From positions 1-11,330 of the forward strand of contig JAHELX010000142.1 in the NCBI GenBank assembly GCA_024643945.1: a DNA stretch of 11,330 bases. The letters run 5' to 3'. The DNA is from Anaerolineales bacterium (GTDB lineage: Bacteria; Chloroflexota; Anaerolineae; 4572-78; NAK82). The notes under the pieces were generated by a model. That model was not told the origin of the DNA, made no database searches, and was given only the letters and a program-made list of their open reading frames with translations. Positions 1 to 6,614 of the stretch are shown here, piece by piece; position 1 is the first letter of the stretch; each line of letters starts with the position of its first letter. The translations under genes were made by a program, and so were the position numbers.

Positions 1-68
1 AGAGTACATCTTAATCAAGTAAACATCAATGAGTTTTGATTGGGAATAGGTTGGTATTTATATTTCGT

Positions 69-87
69 TGTCCTTCCCGGAAGGACA
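69..87. repeat. Short dyad, possible hairpin
   Basis: TGTCCTTCC (69-77) is followed by one C and then its exact reverse complement GGAAGGACA (79-87). As RNA the innermost pairs would open into a small loop. There is no adjacent T-run in either direction, so a simple intrinsic terminator is not supported. Function unknown. Confidence 0.5.
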
Positions 88-158
88 CTCGCGCCAAAAA
101 GAGGGGGGTTCTTTTGACAGAGGTTAATTATCTTTCGATCACTGGCTACCCTACACCT

Positions 159-193
159 CCATGTCATTTCGAGCCAAAGGCGAGAAATCTACC
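159..193. repeat. 35-bp direct repeat, copy 1
   Basis: Identical over 35 bp to 202-236, with only 8 bp between the copies. The core reads GTCATTTCGAGCC, AAA, GGCGAGAAATC and is itself an imperfect palindrome: TTTC pairs with GAAA and GCC with GGC around a mismatched pair of GA. From memory, similar GTCATTTCGAGC...GAGAAATCT sequences are scattered between genes in many environmental bacterial genomes. I could not check this. Confidence 0.8.
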
Positions 194-201
194 CTGCGCC
201 C

Positions 202-236
202 CCATGTCATTTCGAGCCAAAGGCGAGAAATCTACC
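202..236. repeat. 35-bp direct repeat, copy 2
   Basis: Perfect second copy of 159-193 at a period of 43 bp. Its last three bases (234-236) are also the first bases of the long inverted repeat at 234-306, so the two repeats abut or overlap. This suggests a composite dispersed element rather than two unrelated repeats. Confidence 0.8.
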
Positions 237-306
237 TGGATTTATACAAAGTTGAGGGCGGCTTGTGCCAGTCACAAGCCGCCCTCAACTTTGTATAAAT
301 CCAGGT
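234..306. repeat. Perfect 34-bp inverted repeat (giant hairpin)
   Basis: The arm at 234-267 is the exact reverse complement of the arm at 273-306, around the 5-base loop CCAGT. I checked all 34 pairs and found no mismatch. It lies 18 bp beyond the stop codon of the binding-protein gene, so on the minus strand it forms the first structure after the operon. No U-run follows it in that direction. It could block 3' exonucleases or assist termination, or be a mobile palindromic element. Confidence 0.85.
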
Positions 307-323
307 TAGCACTACAGCAAAGG

Positions 324-1325
324 CTAGTATTTGCGGGTGGGCAGGATTTCTGCTGCGTTATCTGGATAAAAAACACCCTCCTGGGATGGGATCCACTTGG
401 GAACCGGCTCGCCGTTGACCACTTTCAGCGCCAACTCAAAGAAGTGCGGCCCAAGCAGCGGGTTGCACTCGACCGTTGCGTTCAATTTGCCATCAATCAT
501 GGCTCTAAAGGCGTCCCCGATGGCGTCAACCGAAACGATCTTGATGTCGTGGCCAGGCTTCAGGCCATATTCTTCAATCGCCCGGATGGCGCCAATGGCC
601 ATATCGTCATTGTGGGAATACAGCGCGTCAATCTGGTCGCCGTAGCGCTGCAAAAAGCCCTCCATCACTTCCCTACCCTTGGCCCGGGTGAAATCACCGG
701 ACTCGGAAGCGATGATCTGCATGTCTGGATAATCTTTCAGGACTTCTCTGAATCCTTTGTAGCGGTCATTAGCTGGTGCAGAGTCTACTGTACCTACCAA
801 TTCGACGATATTGCCTTTGCCGTTCAGCAGTTTCGCCATCACCCGGGCGGCATTTCTGCCTTCCTCGACGAAATCAGAGCCAAGGTGGGTGGCGTAGAGG
901 TCTTCGGGGACGTCGGCGCGGCGGTCAACCAGAATAACCGGAATGCCGGCATCTTTGGCTTCCTGAAAAACGGCTTCCCACCCCGTTTCCATGAGCGGGG
1001 ATACACCGATCACATCCACCTGCTGGGCGATGAAGGAGCGCAAGGCTTTGATTTGATTCTCTTGCTTTTGCTGCGCGTCCGAAAACTTTAATTCCACCCC
1101 TAATCGCTCGGCTTCTCCTTTGATGGATGCCGTGTTGGCGGTTCGCCACTCGCTTTCGGCGCCAATCTGGGAAAAGCCTACCACCAGGTCTCCATAGGAC
1201 TTCTTGCCTTGAGTGGGTGGCGTGGGCGGTTCGGGAGTGGATCTGGTCCCACACGCAGCTACGGCAAAGATCAGCGCGGCCAGTACCACAGCCAGATACA
1301 ATATGGCTAAAGACGACCTTCTCAT
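324..1325 (-). CDS. YtfQ-like sugar-binding lipoprotein (periplasmic-binding-protein type 1)
   Basis: This is a 333-residue substrate-binding protein of the ribose/galactose (cluster B) family. It begins with a lipoprotein signal: basic MRR, a hydrophobic stretch at 6-24 and the lipobox VAAC with Cys25. A Pro/Thr-rich linker spans about 29-40. Key stretches match E. coli YtfQ (galactofuranose binding) as I remember it: VGFSQIGAESEWR (49-61), QQKQENQIKALRSF (85-98), SGDFTRAKGREVMEGF (209-224) and SHNDDMAIGAI (237-247). The ligand is therefore probably a sugar, perhaps a furanose or pentose; this is inference. The start follows AGAGGG on the minus strand. It is the last gene of an operon behind a histidine kinase and an AraC-type regulator, 45 bp from the kinase stop. 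No permease or ATPase gene is adjacent inside the window, so a sensory role (as for XylFII) is as likely as transport. Confidence 0.9.
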   Translation of the reverse strand: MRRSSLAILYLAVVLAALIFAVAACGTRSTPEPPTPPTQGKKSYGDLVVGFSQIGAESEWRTANTASIKGEAERLGVELKFSDAQQKQENQIKALRSFIAQQVDVIGVSPLMETGWEAVFQEAKDAGIPVILVDRRADVPEDLYATHLGSDFVEEGRNAARVMAKLLNGKGNIVELVGTVDSAPANDRYKGFREVLKDYPDMQIIASESGDFTRAKGREVMEGFLQRYGDQIDALYSHNDDMAIGAIRAIEEYGLKPGHDIKIVSVDAIGDAFRAMIDGKLNATVECNPLLGPHFFELALKVVNGEPVPKWIPSQEGVFYPDNAAEILPTRKY

Positions 1326-1370
1326 GGCTACCCTCTAACCCCAATGGGGATTTTTTTTGATAAAAGTTGA

Positions 1371-2933
1371 TTATTTTTCGATGATAACATCTTTCTTTGC
1401 AGGAATCATAAGGGTTACGCAAGTTCCGGCGTTGTATTCACTTTTGATTGAAAGGCCGTACTGTTTTCCGTAATACAGCTTGATCCTCTTGTTAACATTA
1501 TCAACACCAAACCCGCTTTCTAACCTGATTTCATCAGAATTATCACTTAGCTCAATCTGAACCTGAGCCAGTTTTTCGGGAGTGAACCCGATCCCGTCAT
1601 CTTCTACTTCGAGCAAAACCTCGTTTCCGTTCTTTTGCCTGGCACGCACCGTGATGGTGCCGCCGTTTCTCTTGTTTTTAATACCGTGATACAGCGCATT
1701 CTCAACCAGGGGCTGCAGGATTAGCTTCAATATCGTGTTATCCAATACTTCCTCATCTACCTCAATCTTATAATCCAGAATATCTCTGTAGCGCATCTTC
1801 TGAATAGTCAGGTAGCTCCGGGTCCGTTCGATCTCTTCCCCAACTGTAATCCAATCTTTACCTTTGCTCAGGCTGATTCTGAAGAAACTCGATAGCGCCC
1901 TGACGATCTCGATAACCTGATCGGTCTTTTTGGCCTCTGCCATCCAAATGATTGTGTCCAATGTGTTGTAAAGAAAGTGGGGGTTAATTTGTGCTTGAAG
2001 CGCTCTTAGTTCGGCCTTTTTAAGACTTTCCTGTTCCTTGATCTTGGCATCCAATAGCTCCCTGATCTTTCCGATCATGATGTTAAAACTCATGCCCAGC
2101 TCTGTAATTTCATCCACATTGTCACTGGTTACCAGGGCTTGCAGGTCGTTCTTGGTGATGGTGGTGGTCACGTTATGCAATTTTTTGATGGGGATGTAGA
2201 TGCTCCTGGAAATGGCCCAGGCCGCCATAACCGAAAAGATGATTGCGCCCAACATCAGTAGCGCATAAGAAGTCACCCAGCGAGGAAAACCTGCGTGCAT
2301 TTCTTGATATTGCTTTTCCGTCCGCTGCATCTCGAACAGCACATAATCCTGGATAACCTCCTCAACCACAGATGAGACCCCTCGGATATTCTCTAAGACT
2401 TGCTCATTCTCAGCCACCTTGCTCTTGCGTTCAATCTGCTCTCCCATCAGATCCACGTAGTGAGTGAGTGTATTCATGGTCCTGAGAATGACCTCAAGCT
2501 TGATCCTGGCCTCGTCTGAGTTGGTGTTATCCATCATCCAGCGCAATTTGCTGTTCACGTCGTTAATGATTTCGTACTGTTTGCCATCCTTGAACTCAGT
2601 CTTCCCGGCCACGATATTCCACATTTCGGTATCAATGGCCGGCTTGATGTACCCGCTGATACTGTTCGCGGTAGTGATGTTGGTAATGATGGCATCATAT
2701 TGGCGGTTATAGTGCAGCACGCGCAGCATCAGCAGGGCATTGGTTGTGCCCATCATTAAAATCACGCTGCAAAGGGATAGCAAGATCTTGGCCCGGATAG
2801 ATAAATTGATTCCTGCTAGAAAGTCGGCCACTCCGCCAGTAGAACGGAGTAAAACTTTGTAGGTTGAACTCGTTTTCAGGCCCACTTTGGTAAGCAGGTC
2901 CCTAAAATCAATACTGAACGCGCTTCTTGTCAT
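1371..2933 (-). CDS. Sensor histidine kinase, LytS/YesM type (HAMP, His_kinase, HATPase)
   Basis: This is a 520-residue membrane kinase. A cytoplasmic N-terminal stretch of about 48 residues precedes TM1 (about 49-70). An extracytoplasmic domain of about 148 residues follows (71-218; mostly helical with heptad-like patterns, my reading), then TM2 (about 219-241) and HAMP (about 242-294). The phosphoacceptor motif ALQAQINPHFLYNTLD carries His319, as in the YesM/LytS His_kinase family. The ATPase domain shows the N box LQPLVENALYHGI (Asn412), the G1 motif EDDGIGF (444-450) and a G2 motif GFGVDNVNKRI (474-484). All key motifs are intact, so an active kinase is expected. AGGAG lies 8 bases before the ATG. 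Its partner is surely the response regulator 45 bp upstream. The binding lipoprotein 45 bp downstream is a candidate ligand-sensing partner for the outer domain; that pairing is inference. Confidence 0.93.
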   Translation of the reverse strand: MTRSAFSIDFRDLLTKVGLKTSSTYKVLLRSTGGVADFLAGINLSIRAKILLSLCSVILMMGTTNALLMLRVLHYNRQYDAIITNITTANSISGYIKPAIDTEMWNIVAGKTEFKDGKQYEIINDVNSKLRWMMDNTNSDEARIKLEVILRTMNTLTHYVDLMGEQIERKSKVAENEQVLENIRGVSSVVEEVIQDYVLFEMQRTEKQYQEMHAGFPRWVTSYALLMLGAIIFSVMAAWAISRSIYIPIKKLHNVTTTITKNDLQALVTSDNVDEITELGMSFNIMIGKIRELLDAKIKEQESLKKAELRALQAQINPHFLYNTLDTIIWMAEAKKTDQVIEIVRALSSFFRISLSKGKDWITVGEEIERTRSYLTIQKMRYRDILDYKIEVDEEVLDNTILKLILQPLVENALYHGIKNKRNGGTITVRARQKNGNEVLLEVEDDGIGFTPEKLAQVQIELSDNSDEIRLESGFGVDNVNKRIKLYYGKQYGLSIKSEYNAGTCVTLMIPAKKDVIIEK

Positions 2934-2978
2934 TTCTGACTCCTACAGTCCGCTTCGGCACAGGTCCAACTCTATCTG

Positions 2979-4574
2979 TTATTTTCCTAATTCTACCCGG
3001 GCCTGTAATCGAAATTCTGTTGGCGACAGCCCGGTGTTTTTTCTAAAAACGTAGCTAAAATAATGCGGGTCGTTGTATCCGACTTGAAGGGAAATCTCGC
3101 AGGATTTTAAAATCGTCATCCGCAGCAATTCTTTAGCCTTTTGGATCCTGATCCCGGTCAGATATTCTTTAAAGGTCTCGCCGGTTTCCTGGCTAAACAC
3201 GACACTGAAATGGCTGGGGCTGAGATAAACCTGGGCGGACACTTCATTGAGGGATATATCTGGGTCCATATAGTGGTTGTCAATATACTCTTTGGCTTGC
3301 TGGATCATGGCTACATATCGACTGCTCGTCTGGCCATCTCTAAAGGCCAGGGCGCTGGCCAGGATCTTTTCCGTTTGTTCCCGGATTTGCTCAACGGTTT
3401 TGATGTTCATTAACAGGTCTTCAATATGATTAATCTCCGGGATAACCTGGTCAATGTCTCCACCCAGTTCATCTACAAATTGCGCCGTGGCCAGGACAAT
3501 GTCCATCACGATGTAATTCTTGACAATGTACGATCTGAGCGCCGTTTCACCCAGTGGCCGAATATGAGCATCAAAGAAATCGTCAAACTCCTTCTTGATC
3601 CCACATTTCAGATAGTTCTCAACAGCCAACTTGTCCACCTTGAGCAATCCTGCTTTATCAGCGCCGCTGTTGGGACCCGTATGTTGATTTTCGTCGGTTG
3701 CATTTTGTAAGTTTGCCAATGCCTCGATAAAAGATTTGTAGAGTTCGGTGATTCGGTTCTTGGAGGTCCCGACCCCGATGGTTAGTTTACACTTTGTCCT
3801 TTTCACCTCTCGTTTAATGTGCTCTAAGAGAAACTCCGTCTCTTCTTGTAGATATTCAAGCGTGTTTCCCTTCACGACCAATATCAACTCTTCCATATCC
3901 TTTTTTAGCAAAAAAACATCTGGGTTGTTTCCCACCAGGTCCGATATAATTCGTTGGACTTGCTGATATTCGTAATAGTCAAACTGTTCCGGGGTGCCGC
4001 ACAGTTCAACTTTAATCACAGCGAGCAGGTAACATTTGGCGAGGATGTCTATGCCCAACAATTCACTTTTCTCAATGGCCTCCAGGGATGAAACTGCCCC
4101 CATCACCAACTTAAGCAGGAACCTTTCTCTGAGAATGGCGCGGTTACCTTCAACCTGATCCCGCAACCTTTGCAGCTTTTCTTTTTCTTTTCTCTCCAGG
4201 TCAAGCTGTGAGTTGATCTTCTGGAGGACATTATGCAAATCCTGCACACCAACAGGCTTTAACAGATACTCCATAACCCCCAGTGTGATCGCTTCTTGAG
4301 CATACTCGAACTCATCATGCCCGCTGAGAATAATGATCTTTGTCTGTGGCATACGTTCTCGCACGATTTTGCATAGCTGCAACCCATCCATAAAGGGCAT
4401 CTTGATGTCGGTAATCAGAACATCGGGTTGGACCGTTTGAAGGAGGGGCAAGGCTATTTCGCCGTCAGGAGCTTCACCGCAGAACTCGAACCCGTGGGCC
4501 TTCCAGTCGACGTTGTCTCGAATGCCCTCTCTGGCCACAATCTCATCCTCGACGAGAAAGACTTTATACAGCAT
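2979..4574 (-). CDS. Response regulator with AraC-type DNA-binding domain, YesN-like
   Basis: This 531-residue protein has an N-terminal receiver domain (1-120) with acidic residues VEDE (8-11), phosphoacceptor Asp56 in LITDIKMPFMDG, switch Ser84 (ILSG) and Lys106 (YLLKP). A coiled-coil-like linker rich in Lys/Glu (about 117-140) leads into a long middle region (about 140-425) of the type found in YesN proteins. The C-terminus (about 430-527) is an AraC/XylS double helix-turn-helix: ISLNEVSAQVYLSPSHFSVV, then CEISLQVGYNDPHYFSYVF and RKNTGLSPTEFR. The start has AAGGAG seven bases upstream. It is the first gene of the minus-strand operon and is expected to activate transcription after phosphorylation by the kinase encoded next. 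Targets are unknown. Its own operon and the divergent ROK/ABC genes are candidates. Confidence 0.93.
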   Translation of the reverse strand: MLYKVFLVEDEIVAREGIRDNVDWKAHGFEFCGEAPDGEIALPLLQTVQPDVLITDIKMPFMDGLQLCKIVRERMPQTKIIILSGHDEFEYAQEAITLGVMEYLLKPVGVQDLHNVLQKINSQLDLERKEKEKLQRLRDQVEGNRAILRERFLLKLVMGAVSSLEAIEKSELLGIDILAKCYLLAVIKVELCGTPEQFDYYEYQQVQRIISDLVGNNPDVFLLKKDMEELILVVKGNTLEYLQEETEFLLEHIKREVKRTKCKLTIGVGTSKNRITELYKSFIEALANLQNATDENQHTGPNSGADKAGLLKVDKLAVENYLKCGIKKEFDDFFDAHIRPLGETALRSYIVKNYIVMDIVLATAQFVDELGGDIDQVIPEINHIEDLLMNIKTVEQIREQTEKILASALAFRDGQTSSRYVAMIQQAKEYIDNHYMDPDISLNEVSAQVYLSPSHFSVVFSQETGETFKEYLTGIRIQKAKELLRMTILKSCEISLQVGYNDPHYFSYVFRKNTGLSPTEFRLQARVELGK

Positions 4575-4687
4575 ATCACCACTCCTTAAGGGGTCATTAG
4601 CTGAATTTCTCCCAATGTAGCTTCAAATTCTGTTATCGTTCCCGTTTTCACTAACAGGGTTAAAAACAATCCCTGATGTGGAGATAA

Positions 4688-4716
4688 AATATATGGATGA
4701 ACCGACGTCTGGTGAA
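4688..4716 (-). promoter_or_regulatory. Candidate promoter of the yesN-like operon
   Basis: On the minus strand TTCACC (4711-4716) and TATATT (4688-4693) stand 17 bases apart, matching the sigma-70 boxes at 4 of 6 and 5 of 6 positions. Transcription would begin near 4681 and leave a leader of about 105 bases before the ATG at 4574. A second TATAAT-like hexamer occurs at 4739-4744 on the same strand but has no well-spaced -35 box. The assignment is weak. Confidence 0.3.
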
Positions 4717-4982
4717 TTTTGGGCAGGATATGGCTTTGATTATATCGTATCGGCCCTTTGTTGTGTCCAGTCTTTGAGGGCTACTAGGCTATGCGAGGTA
4801 CCACACCGTTGGCAGCAATGAAGGATGGATGGAGTTCTTTCAACTCTTCTTGGAAGCAGAAATAGTCACAGTCGGTAACGTAAAGCTGTCAAAACAGTAG
4901 GTGCATATATTACAGTATACTCACAATGAGAACGGTCGTCAATCCTCTGTTTCAGCAATTCCAAATTTGGCCGCTTGGCTGA

Positions 4983-5025
4983 AGGTGCAACGCACTTTTG
5001 CGCTTGGGAGAAGTGCGTTGCACCT
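4983..5025. repeat. Perfect 15-bp inverted repeat (hairpin)
   Basis: AGGTGCAACGCACTT (4983-4997) is the exact reverse complement of AAGTGCGTTGCACCT (5011-5025), with a 13-base spacer. It lies 24 bp upstream of the -35 box of the ROK promoter. No T-run follows on either strand, so a classical terminator is unlikely. It resembles the other long perfect hairpins of this window in form but not in sequence. It may be a dispersed palindromic repeat or a binding site. Confidence 0.8.
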
Positions 5026-5049
5026 CCTCGTCCTAATCAGAAAAGGGGG

Positions 5050-5078
5050 TTGACTTTTGCCATGAAATATGATATACT
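5050..5078 (+). promoter_or_regulatory. Sigma-70 type promoter of the ROK gene
   Basis: TTGACT (5050-5055) and TATACT (5073-5078) are separated by exactly 17 bases; each matches the consensus at 5 of 6 positions. Transcription should start near 5085, giving a leader of about 62 bases. The downstream half of the promoter is buried in a palindrome (5074-5098), the arrangement expected for repression by steric block. Confidence 0.7.
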
Positions 5079-5098
5079 TACTCATTGAAAGTAAGTAT
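5074..5098. promoter_or_regulatory. Palindromic operator, probable ROK autoregulatory site
   Basis: ATACTTACT (5074-5082) and AGTAAGTAT (5090-5098) are perfect 9-bp inverted halves with a 7-base centre. The site covers the -10 box and the expected transcription start. ROK repressors bind dyad operators in their own and their target promoters, so autoregulation by the protein encoded at 5148 is the simplest reading. The identity of the binding protein is inference. Confidence 0.6.
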
Positions 5099-5118
5099 TA
5101 CATTACGAAAGTAACTAT
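5087..5118 (+). repeat. 12-bp direct repeat spaced 20 bp, possible second operator
   Basis: GAAAGTAAGTAT (5087-5098) recurs as GAAAGTAACTAT (5107-5118) with one mismatch. The period is exactly 20 bp, close to two helical turns. The first copy contains the right half of the palindromic operator, so the second could be an additional half-site on the same face of the DNA. TTAC at 5098-5101 and 5103-5106 could supply an imperfect inverted partner. Confidence 0.5.
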
Positions 5119-5147
5119 CCCACGCAGTATCACCTTCACGAGGGTCT

Positions 5148-6341
5148 ATGGGTTATCCGCTCACCATCACGAGTTCTGCTATGCGCGACATTAACCGGTC
5201 GGCAATCCTGGAAATCATCCGCCGGGAAGGCCCCATTTCGCGCACTGTCATTGCCAAAAGGCTGGGTGTCAGCCTGCCGACCGTCATGCGCATTGTGGAT
5301 AGTTTGATCGAAGAAGGGTTTGTCCGCCTGCAGGGCGACACCGAATGGAGCGGCGGGCGCCGCCGGCCGCTCCTGGAATTCAACGCCGCTGGATATGTCG
5401 TCCTCGGGGTAGATATGGGCGGGACCAAAATGTACGGTGCCATTTCAGACCTGGGAGGCAATATCATTGATGAAGTGACCATCGCCCGTCATGCCACGTC
5501 GGGTGAGGAGAGTTATAACTGCCTGGTTACCCTGATCGACGCTTTACTCGCCAGTCCCAGGCTGGAAGGGCGGCGGGTGCGCGGGATTGGCGTGGGAGTG
5601 CCGGGCATTACCCTGCACCAAAAGGGGATCGTACAATGGGCTTACACTCTGAACTGGAAAGACTTCCCCCTCAAGGACAGGCTGGCTGAGCGTTACGACC
5701 TGCCGATCACCGTGGATAACGATGTGAACCTGGCGGCCTTGGGGGAGCTCTGGTTCGGGGCAGGGCAGAACGTGCAGAACATGGTCCTGGTGGCCATTGG
5801 CACCGGCATTGGGGCTGGCATTATTATCAACGGCGCATTGTACCGCGGTGCGAACGAGGCCTCCGGCGAGATTGGTCATATGGTCCCCGGGTGCGAATTT
5901 TTAGGGGAAAACCATTTAGATTTTGGTGCATTAGAAAGCGTAGCTTCAGGCACCGGCATCGCCGAACGCGCCCGAAACTACTTGAAATCTGACCCCATTG
6001 TAACCCCTACGGATAACGTGTTGGCTGAGGATGTTTTCGAAGCTGCACGGCAAAAGCAAGATTGGGCATGGTCTATCATCGATGAGGTCGTGGATTACCT
6101 GGCAATTGCCATTGCCAATCTGAGTGTGTTCTTCGATCCGGAGTTAATCGTGCTGGGCGGAGGGGTGGCGCGTTCTGCCGACCTGCTGGTGGAACCGATT
6201 TTGCAACGTATCGATGGCGTCATACCAACGCCGCCGAAACTGGTGGTCTCGAACCTGGGCTTACGCGCGGCGGCCATGGGCGCTGTCACCAATGTGCTTC
6301 ACAATACGGAAAATTACTACGTCGTAAATAAACTTTCATAA
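5148..6341 (+). CDS. ROK-family transcriptional repressor (XylR/NagC type)
   Basis: This 397-residue protein has an N-terminal winged helix-turn-helix (about 15-62; RTVIAKRLGVSLPTVMRIVD fits the HTH) and a glucokinase-like ROK domain. The domain shows VLGVDMGGTK (85-94), VDNDVN (189-194) and GTGIGAGIIINGALYRGA (218-235) ending in EIGHM with His244. In typical ROK regulators the next segment is CxCGxxGCxE, which binds zinc. Here it reads GCEFLGENHLDFGALESVASG (split at 248-260 and 261-268) with a single Cys249, so the cysteine cluster is missing. It should bind DNA and release it on binding a sugar or sugar phosphate. The ATG at 5148 has AGGG only three bases away; ATG at 5181 (residue 12) is an alternative start. 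Its promoter carries a likely self-operator, and a sugar ABC importer follows downstream. Confidence 0.9.
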   Translation: MGYPLTITSSAMRDINRSAILEIIRREGPISRTVIAKRLGVSLPTVMRIVDSLIEEGFVRLQGDTEWSGGRRRPLLEFNAAGYVVLGVDMGGTKMYGAISDLGGNIIDEVTIARHATSGEESYNCLVTLIDALLASPRLEGRRVRGIGVGVPGITLHQKGIVQWAYTLNWKDFPLKDRLAERYDLPITVDNDVNLAALGELWFGAGQNVQNMVLVAIGTGIGAGIIINGALYRGANEASGEIGHMVPGCEFLGENHLDFGALESVASGTGIAERARNYLKSDPIVTPTDNVLAEDVFEAARQKQDWAWSIIDEVVDYLAIAIANLSVFFDPELIVLGGGVARSADLLVEPILQRIDGVIPTPPKLVVSNLGLRAAAMGAVTNVLHNTENYYVVNKLS

Positions 6342-6388
6342 TTGTATTCTGTAAGTGTGGTTGGCGTGCGATTTCCTCTGTTTCAGAA

Positions 6389-6407
6389 TGACCGATTATT
6401 TCGGTTA
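6389..6407 (+). other. Small hairpin next to a Shine-Dalgarno sequence
   Basis: ACCGA (6391-6395) and TCGGT (6401-6405) pair around TTATT, extended by one G-T and one T-A pair to 6389-6407. It directly precedes the AAAGGAGG sequence at 6409-6416. In RNA it could affect access of ribosomes to that site, but no experimental or comparative support is visible. Confidence 0.35.
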
Positions 6408-6419
6408 GAAAGGAGGTGA

Positions 6420-6476
6420 ATGCCCGGCGATCTACAACTGACTCCCGTCTTAGTCCCTGTTTGCCTCTTTATTTAG
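6420..6476 (+). CDS. Possible 18-residue leader peptide or vestigial start
   Basis: A mini-ORF encodes MPGDLQLTPVLVPVCLFI and stops at TAG. It is preceded by AAAGGAGG (6409-6416), an almost ideal ribosome binding sequence, although only three bases separate GGAGG from the ATG. There is no homology I recognise and no codon run that suggests amino-acid attenuation. It may be a translated leader upstream of the importer mRNA, or the remains of an older start region separated from the binding-protein gene by the repeat block that follows immediately. It could also be chance. Confidence 0.25.
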   Translation: MPGDLQLTPVLVPVCLFI

Positions 6477-6498
6477 AGCGTGCCTGAAAAATAGCGTG

Positions 6499-6520
6499 GA
6501 GCAGCCTTTCCAGGCTGCTC
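6499..6520. repeat. Hairpin core copy 1, 9-bp stem
   Basis: GAGCAGCCT (6499-6507) and AGGCTGCTC (6512-6520) form a perfect stem around TTCC. It is the first of three copies of the AGCCTTTCCAGGCT core in the repeat block. The other two (6567-6614) have a shorter perfect stem because their last base is T. Confidence 0.7.
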
Positions 6521-6566
6521 AGGCGGGCTAGCCCATAGGTCCCCTCTGGGGAAAAGCCCATCCCAC

Positions 6567-6614
6567 CGTGGGGCAGCCTTTCCAGGCTGTCGTGGGGCAG
6601 CCTTTCCAGGCTGT
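6567..6614. repeat. Perfect tandem duplication of a 24-bp hairpin unit
   Basis: Positions 6567-6590 and 6591-6614 are identical 24-bp units placed head to tail with no spacer. Each begins CGTGGGGCAGCC and ends AGGCTGT and can fold through CAGCCT, TTCC, AGGCTG. Tandem copy number could vary between strains through replication slippage. Confidence 0.85.

Larger units (their letters stand above)
1..323. other. Intergenic region with repeats, no credible gene
   Basis: I see no believable coding region here. The open frame that crosses it on the plus strand is antisense to the binding-protein gene beginning at 324 and has no family resemblance. The stretch holds a 9-bp dyad (69-87), two 35-bp direct repeats (159-193 and 202-236) and a 34-bp perfect inverted repeat (234-306). 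It is the 3' flank of the minus-strand operon. Confidence 0.6.
4575..5147. other. Divergent intergenic control region
   Basis: This 573-bp stretch separates the minus-strand regulator gene from the plus-strand ROK gene and contains no open frame I can support. Near the regulator side there are small dyads (CTGTTA 4630-4635 with TAACAG 4652-4657; CAGGG 4655-4659 with CCCTG 4671-4675) and a weak minus-strand promoter candidate. The middle (about 4750-4980) shows nothing I recognise. The ROK side has a 15-bp perfect hairpin (4983-5025), a strong plus-strand promoter and a palindromic operator, listed separately. Confidence 0.7.

Noticed and set aside
36..1091. Long plus-strand open frame of 351 codons
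   Set aside because: It is antisense to the clear YtfQ-like gene over most of its length and runs through the direct repeats and the giant palindrome. It shows no family motifs.
1338..1360. CCCC-AAT-GGGG followed by eight T, a terminator-like motif on the plus strand
   Set aside because: The stem is only four pairs and there is no plus-strand gene to terminate. On the minus strand, where transcription runs, the T-run is on the wrong side.
4943..6386. 13-mer TCCTCTGTTTCAG at 4943-4955 and again at 6374-6386, flanking the ROK gene
   Set aside because: About one such 13-base match is expected by chance in a window of this size, and the flanking bases do not extend it.
6405..6419. Minus-strand TCACCTCCTTTCTAA, resembling the 3' end of 16S rRNA
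   Set aside because: It is simply the complement of a strong Shine-Dalgarno sequence. No other 16S sequence is present around it.
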